The notes beneath the pieces are model-generated. The model was not told where the DNA came from, searched no databases, and worked only from the letters and a program-made list of their open reading frames with translations. Made by a program: the position numbers and the translations under genes. Of a stretch of 29,069 nucleotides of DNA, positions 24,345 to 29,069 are shown piece by piece (within the stretch, counting starts at the first letter, position 1; each line of letters opens with the position of its first letter). Source of the stretch: JAUIEH01 sp964483375 (GTDB lineage Bacteria > Pseudomonadota > Alphaproteobacteria > Caulobacterales > Maricaulaceae); NCBI GenBank assembly GCA_964483375.1, contig CAZABJ010000037.1, positions 1-29,069 of the forward strand. The letters run 5' to 3'.

Positions 24345-25601
24345 ATGCCCTTTCATCGCCCCCGCACATCGGTCGCCGCCTTAGGCGCCCTCGCCTTCGC
24401 CGCCGCGCCCGCGAGCGCAAGCCCGGTGACGATCATGCTCAATGACGGGGATCAACGCTTCAACACGCCCGCCGGCCAGAGTCTGCTGGTGCGCTCGATC
24501 GAATGGCTGGCTGAAGCCGATACATCCCACGAAATGGTGCATTTCAGCCCCTCCGGTTTCGGATCCTCCATCCAGGTCTTCAAACCTTCGGGCTCTGACG
24601 TCTGGACCCCGAGCCTGAACCCCCAGGGCGTTTTCCTGGCCGCCGACGGCGCCATGCCGCCTGCGCTCGCGATGTCGCTCAACAATACCCGTGTGGACTG
24701 GCGCGACGTCGCCATCACCGGCGAACTCATCGACAACAGCGACGCCGCCGCCTGGGCGGCGGCGTTGAACGACCCCTCGCTCGCCTCACAGTCCCTTGAG
24801 GCCGTCACCATCACGTTGAACGACGCCAATCCCACCTACGTCATCCCCGCCGGACAACGCTTCGTCGCCCGCAATGTTTTCTTCCATCTCGACGGCGGCG
24901 CTAGCGATCGGGAGCTGTTCCTAACCGCCGCAGGCGGCGGGCTCACACGGATCGACCTCGACAGCCCCATCGCCACCGCGCAGGTCACCTTTTCCGTCGA
25001 GCCGGGCAATGACCGCGTGGCGCGCTTCAGCGTGGATTCAACAGCGGCGGGCTTTGCCGAACTGACCATCGATGACGGTTCCGGCGCCGATTATGTGGAC
25101 GTCTCCATCTCCGGTTTCTTGGTGGCGCAGACCCAAACGCCGCCGCCGCCGCCGCCATGCGCGGTCTCAGCCGATCTGGTCGGCGACTGGACTCTGCTTG
25201 ATGTGACCATCCGTCAAGGCGCGGTCACCCCGCCGGATATCTCCGACACCTCAGGGTTTGCGCTCAGCATCGCTTGCGACGGCGCCTATGTGGAGGATGC
25301 GACGGGCGGGGTGATTACGCCAGGCCCCGATTTGCCGCCGGGCATTCCTTACAATACCTGCACCTATCTGGCCGGCGGCTCGAGCGGCCAAGCCAGTTCG
25401 CCTCAGCCCGGCCAAGTCGCGTTTTCCCCCGCCTCCGTCACGGCCGATGAGATGGATTGCGGCTATACCGACCAAAACAGCTTCGCGGTGCATGTGCACC
25501 AAAACCAAGGTCCGTGGAGCTATCAGGTCGTCGGCGACCAGCTGACGCTGTCCTCTTCGCCATCGCCAAACGTCACCATCTCGTCAATCTGGGAGCGCTG
25601 A
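24345..25601 (+). CDS. Secreted two-part protein with internal repeat, unknown function
   Basis: A 418-residue exported protein with a clear signal peptide (1-25, cleaved after ASA) and an AGGAGG ribosome site. The N-terminal part contains two copies of a beta-rich motif: residues 27-54 (VTIMLND ... PAGQ ... R) and 153-180 (VTITLND ... PAGQ ... R) share the same spacing. A proline run (266-271) then separates a C-terminal domain, which begins CAVSADLVGDWTLLDVTIR and ends with a strand-rich YQVVGDQLTLSSS section. That LVGDW ... GDQLTL layout resembles a lipocalin-like or META-like barrel. Cysteines (272, and others in the second domain) may pair in the periplasm or outside the cell. I do not recognise a named family. 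A TetR regulator gene follows after 57 bases and may control it. Confidence 0.82.
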   Translation: MPFHRPRTSVAALGALAFAAAPASASPVTIMLNDGDQRFNTPAGQSLLVRSIEWLAEADTSHEMVHFSPSGFGSSIQVFKPSGSDVWTPSLNPQGVFLAADGAMPPALAMSLNNTRVDWRDVAITGELIDNSDAAAWAAALNDPSLASQSLEAVTITLNDANPTYVIPAGQRFVARNVFFHLDGGASDRELFLTAAGGGLTRIDLDSPIATAQVTFSVEPGNDRVARFSVDSTAAGFAELTIDDGSGADYVDVSISGFLVAQTQTPPPPPPCAVSADLVGDWTLLDVTIRQGAVTPPDISDTSGFALSIACDGAYVEDATGGVITPGPDLPPGIPYNTCTYLAGGSSGQASSPQPGQVAFSPASVTADEMDCGYTDQNSFAVHVHQNQGPWSYQVVGDQLTLSSSPSPNVTISSIWER

Positions 25602-25658
25602 GCCTTCGCGCGCCGCACGGGGCTCCCGCCGGCGCGCGCATCGCCCTATGTCCCGCTG

Positions 25659-26345
25659 ATGCCCCATAAGGACGATCGCCCCAAAAAACGCAGCCGCGCC
25701 GAAGCCGCCGAGGCCACCCGCGACCAGCTCCTGCTGGCGGGCGCCGCGGCGTTTTCGCGCGAGGGGCTGGCGGGCGCGCGGGTCCAGACGATTACAAAAG
25801 AAGCCGGCGTCGCGCTGGGGACGTTCTATGTTCACTTCCAGGACAAAGAAGACTTGTTCAAAGCCGTCGTCGCCAAAGGCGGCGAGTTGTTCCTCGAGAA
25901 CCTCGCCGCGGGCCTGGAGGTAGCCCAAAGCCCCAAAGAACGCGACTGGGCCGCCATCGACCGGGCGGTGAGCTTTGCGGAGGCCTATCCCGACCTCTTC
26001 CGCATCCTGATGTCCCCCGGCGCGCTCGCGGCGCGTGCGCAAGGAAACCTCGCGCAAATGATCGTTGAGGTCCGGCGCGCCCAATATCCGCAAGGCAAAG
26101 CCGACGGTCTGTTCTGGCCGGAACTGGACGAACAGCTCACCGCGATCGCGGAAACCGGCGTCGTCTTCGCCGTCCTCACCTGGTGGATGGACAATCCCGA
26201 CAAAGCCGCACGCGCCGACATCGTCGCCGTGCTGGTCAATCTGCGCCGCTTCGGCGTGGAGATCCCGCCCGACGCGGGCCCGGATTGGCTCACGGCCGCG
26301 GACATTGAGGCGTTCGAAGCAAAGCGGGATGGGGGCCGTGGTTAG
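25659..26345 (+). CDS. TetR/AcrR family transcriptional regulator
   Basis: A 228-residue one-component regulator. A basic leader (residues 1-15) precedes the DNA-binding helix-turn-helix (about 20-66), recognisable from TRDQLLLAGAAAFSREG and the VALGTFYVHFQDKEDLF recognition and linker segment. The C-terminal ligand-binding and dimerisation part is helical, and its ligand cannot be predicted. It follows the secreted protein gene on the same strand after 57 bases and may be co-transcribed with it or regulate it. No clear ribosome site was seen before the ATG; a short ATG-led stub just before it ends in a stop. The 3' end runs into a transposase-remnant region. Confidence 0.9.
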   Translation: MPHKDDRPKKRSRAEAAEATRDQLLLAGAAAFSREGLAGARVQTITKEAGVALGTFYVHFQDKEDLFKAVVAKGGELFLENLAAGLEVAQSPKERDWAAIDRAVSFAEAYPDLFRILMSPGALAARAQGNLAQMIVEVRRAQYPQGKADGLFWPELDEQLTAIAETGVVFAVLTWWMDNPDKAARADIVAVLVNLRRFGVEIPPDAGPDWLTAADIEAFEAKRDGGRG

Positions 26346-26461
26346 CCAAGACGGTCCTTCTGGCGCTCGCCCCGCCTATCGGACTTCGGTTGGCCTTCCA
26401 GTCACGATCCCATGTCCGTAAGCGCCCTTGACGCCGCAGCGTCGCCTGGGGGCTCGCTGTC

Positions 26462-26571
26462 AAAACTATGAAGGTTGTTGACCCGGGGCGGGGTGTGAGG
26501 CCGCCGATGCCGGCGTGGGGGCGGGTGGTGTTGTAGGCGTCGGTCCAAGGGCGGGCGGCTGGGTCGTTCAT
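26462..26571 (-). pseudogene. Remnant of an IS481/IS3-type transposase C-terminus
   Basis: The minus strand encodes PWTDAYNTTRPHAGIGGLTP, which matches the YN..RPH..LGG.TP pattern at the C-terminal end of rve-type (IS481/IS3) integrase domains. The expected continuation RVNNLHSF appears in a different frame about 15 bases on, so a frameshift has occurred. In the first frame a TGA lies a few codons upstream, and no DDE catalytic region or inverted repeats are visible. Only the last 35 or so residues of the transposase remain. The fragment lies between the TetR gene and gyrA and is not mobile by itself. Family assignment between IS481 and IS3 is uncertain. Confidence 0.6.
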
Positions 26572-26647
26572 GGGGATGTCCTCGACCGCCCTCGGCTTTC
26601 AGGACACCAGAGCCCAGTCCCGCAGGCAATTGCCTCAAGAGTTATTG

Positions 26648-26659
26648 ACCGGGCCCGGT
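26648..26659. repeat. 12-base perfect palindrome near the gyrA 3' end
   Basis: ACCGGGCCCGGT is a perfect palindrome lying 42-53 bases after the gyrA stop on the minus strand. It may be a protein-binding site, part of a terminator, or chance in GC-rich DNA. Confidence 0.25.
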
Positions 26660-26700
26660 GACCCTGCGCCCTCCAGCCCCGACGCCTTCCGCGCCGGCGC

Positions 26701-29069
<2,369 letters not shown>

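Larger units (their letters stand above)
26346..26700. other. 355-base gap between the TetR gene and gyrA
   Basis: The stretch holds a decayed transposase end (26462-26571, minus), a 12-base perfect palindrome (ACCGGGCCCGGT) at 26648-26659, and GCGCCGGCGC at 26691-26700 directly after the gyrA stop on the minus strand. Either palindrome might contribute to gyrA termination, but neither has a U-tract. No intact gene is seen. Confidence 0.5.

Overview
The window (29,069 bases, GC-rich) looks like chromosomal DNA of an alphaproteobacterium, most likely near the Caulobacterales/Maricaulales/Hyphomonadaceae. The grounds are the gene order gyrA ... coaD - cyclophilin - ... queA ... tgt, a GnnA/GnnB/LpxA lipid A set, outer-membrane lipoproteins, a B12-controlled TonB receptor and the style of the proteins. 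The genus cannot be fixed from the sequence alone. No phage, CRISPR array or intact mobile element is visible; one short, decayed transposase remnant lies beside gyrA.

Left part (1-7,000), envelope sugars and lipids. A small membrane ORF and a TalC-type transaldolase are followed by a PLP sugar aminotransferase (gnnB-like). This is divergent from a Gfo/Idh dehydrogenase (gnnA-like) that is tightly coupled to lpxA. Together these three predict synthesis of UDP-2,3-diamino-2,3-dideoxyglucose and its acylation, giving amide-linked lipid A. Convergent with lpxA is a two-gene operon, sqdB (UDP-sulfoquinovose synthase) and cysQ (PAP phosphatase), whose start and stop codons overlap.

Middle-left (6,750-13,070), cell-surface genes. 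A cobalamin riboswitch precedes a BtuB-like TonB receptor and a terminator-like hairpin. A metallophosphoesterase lipoprotein, a convergent glycerophosphodiester phosphodiesterase lipoprotein, a small membrane-anchored lysozyme-like protein, tRNA-Lys(UUU) and an unknown lipoprotein follow.

Right part (13,300-29,069), a stretched housekeeping cluster on the minus strand. gyrA (5' end outside the window), coaD, a cyclophilin, queA and tgt keep the order common in alphaproteobacteria. Between them lie a TetR regulator with a secreted protein, a double-hotdog protein, a membrane-anchored Mrr-like nuclease, a NIT-domain chemoreceptor, an orphan acyl-CoA carboxyltransferase, and a Rieske-oxygenase homologue.

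Most notable: (1) the Rieske-oxygenase homologue keeps its non-haem iron triad but has no [2Fe-2S] Cys/His ligands; (2) Tgt has serines at two of its three zinc cysteines; (3) the gnnB/gnnA/lpxA module, with an LpxA that has Cys where E. coli has His144; (4) translational coupling of sqdB and cysQ; (5) an Mrr nuclease carrying two N-terminal membrane helices inside a housekeeping operon. I found no clearly new multi-gene defence or mobile system.
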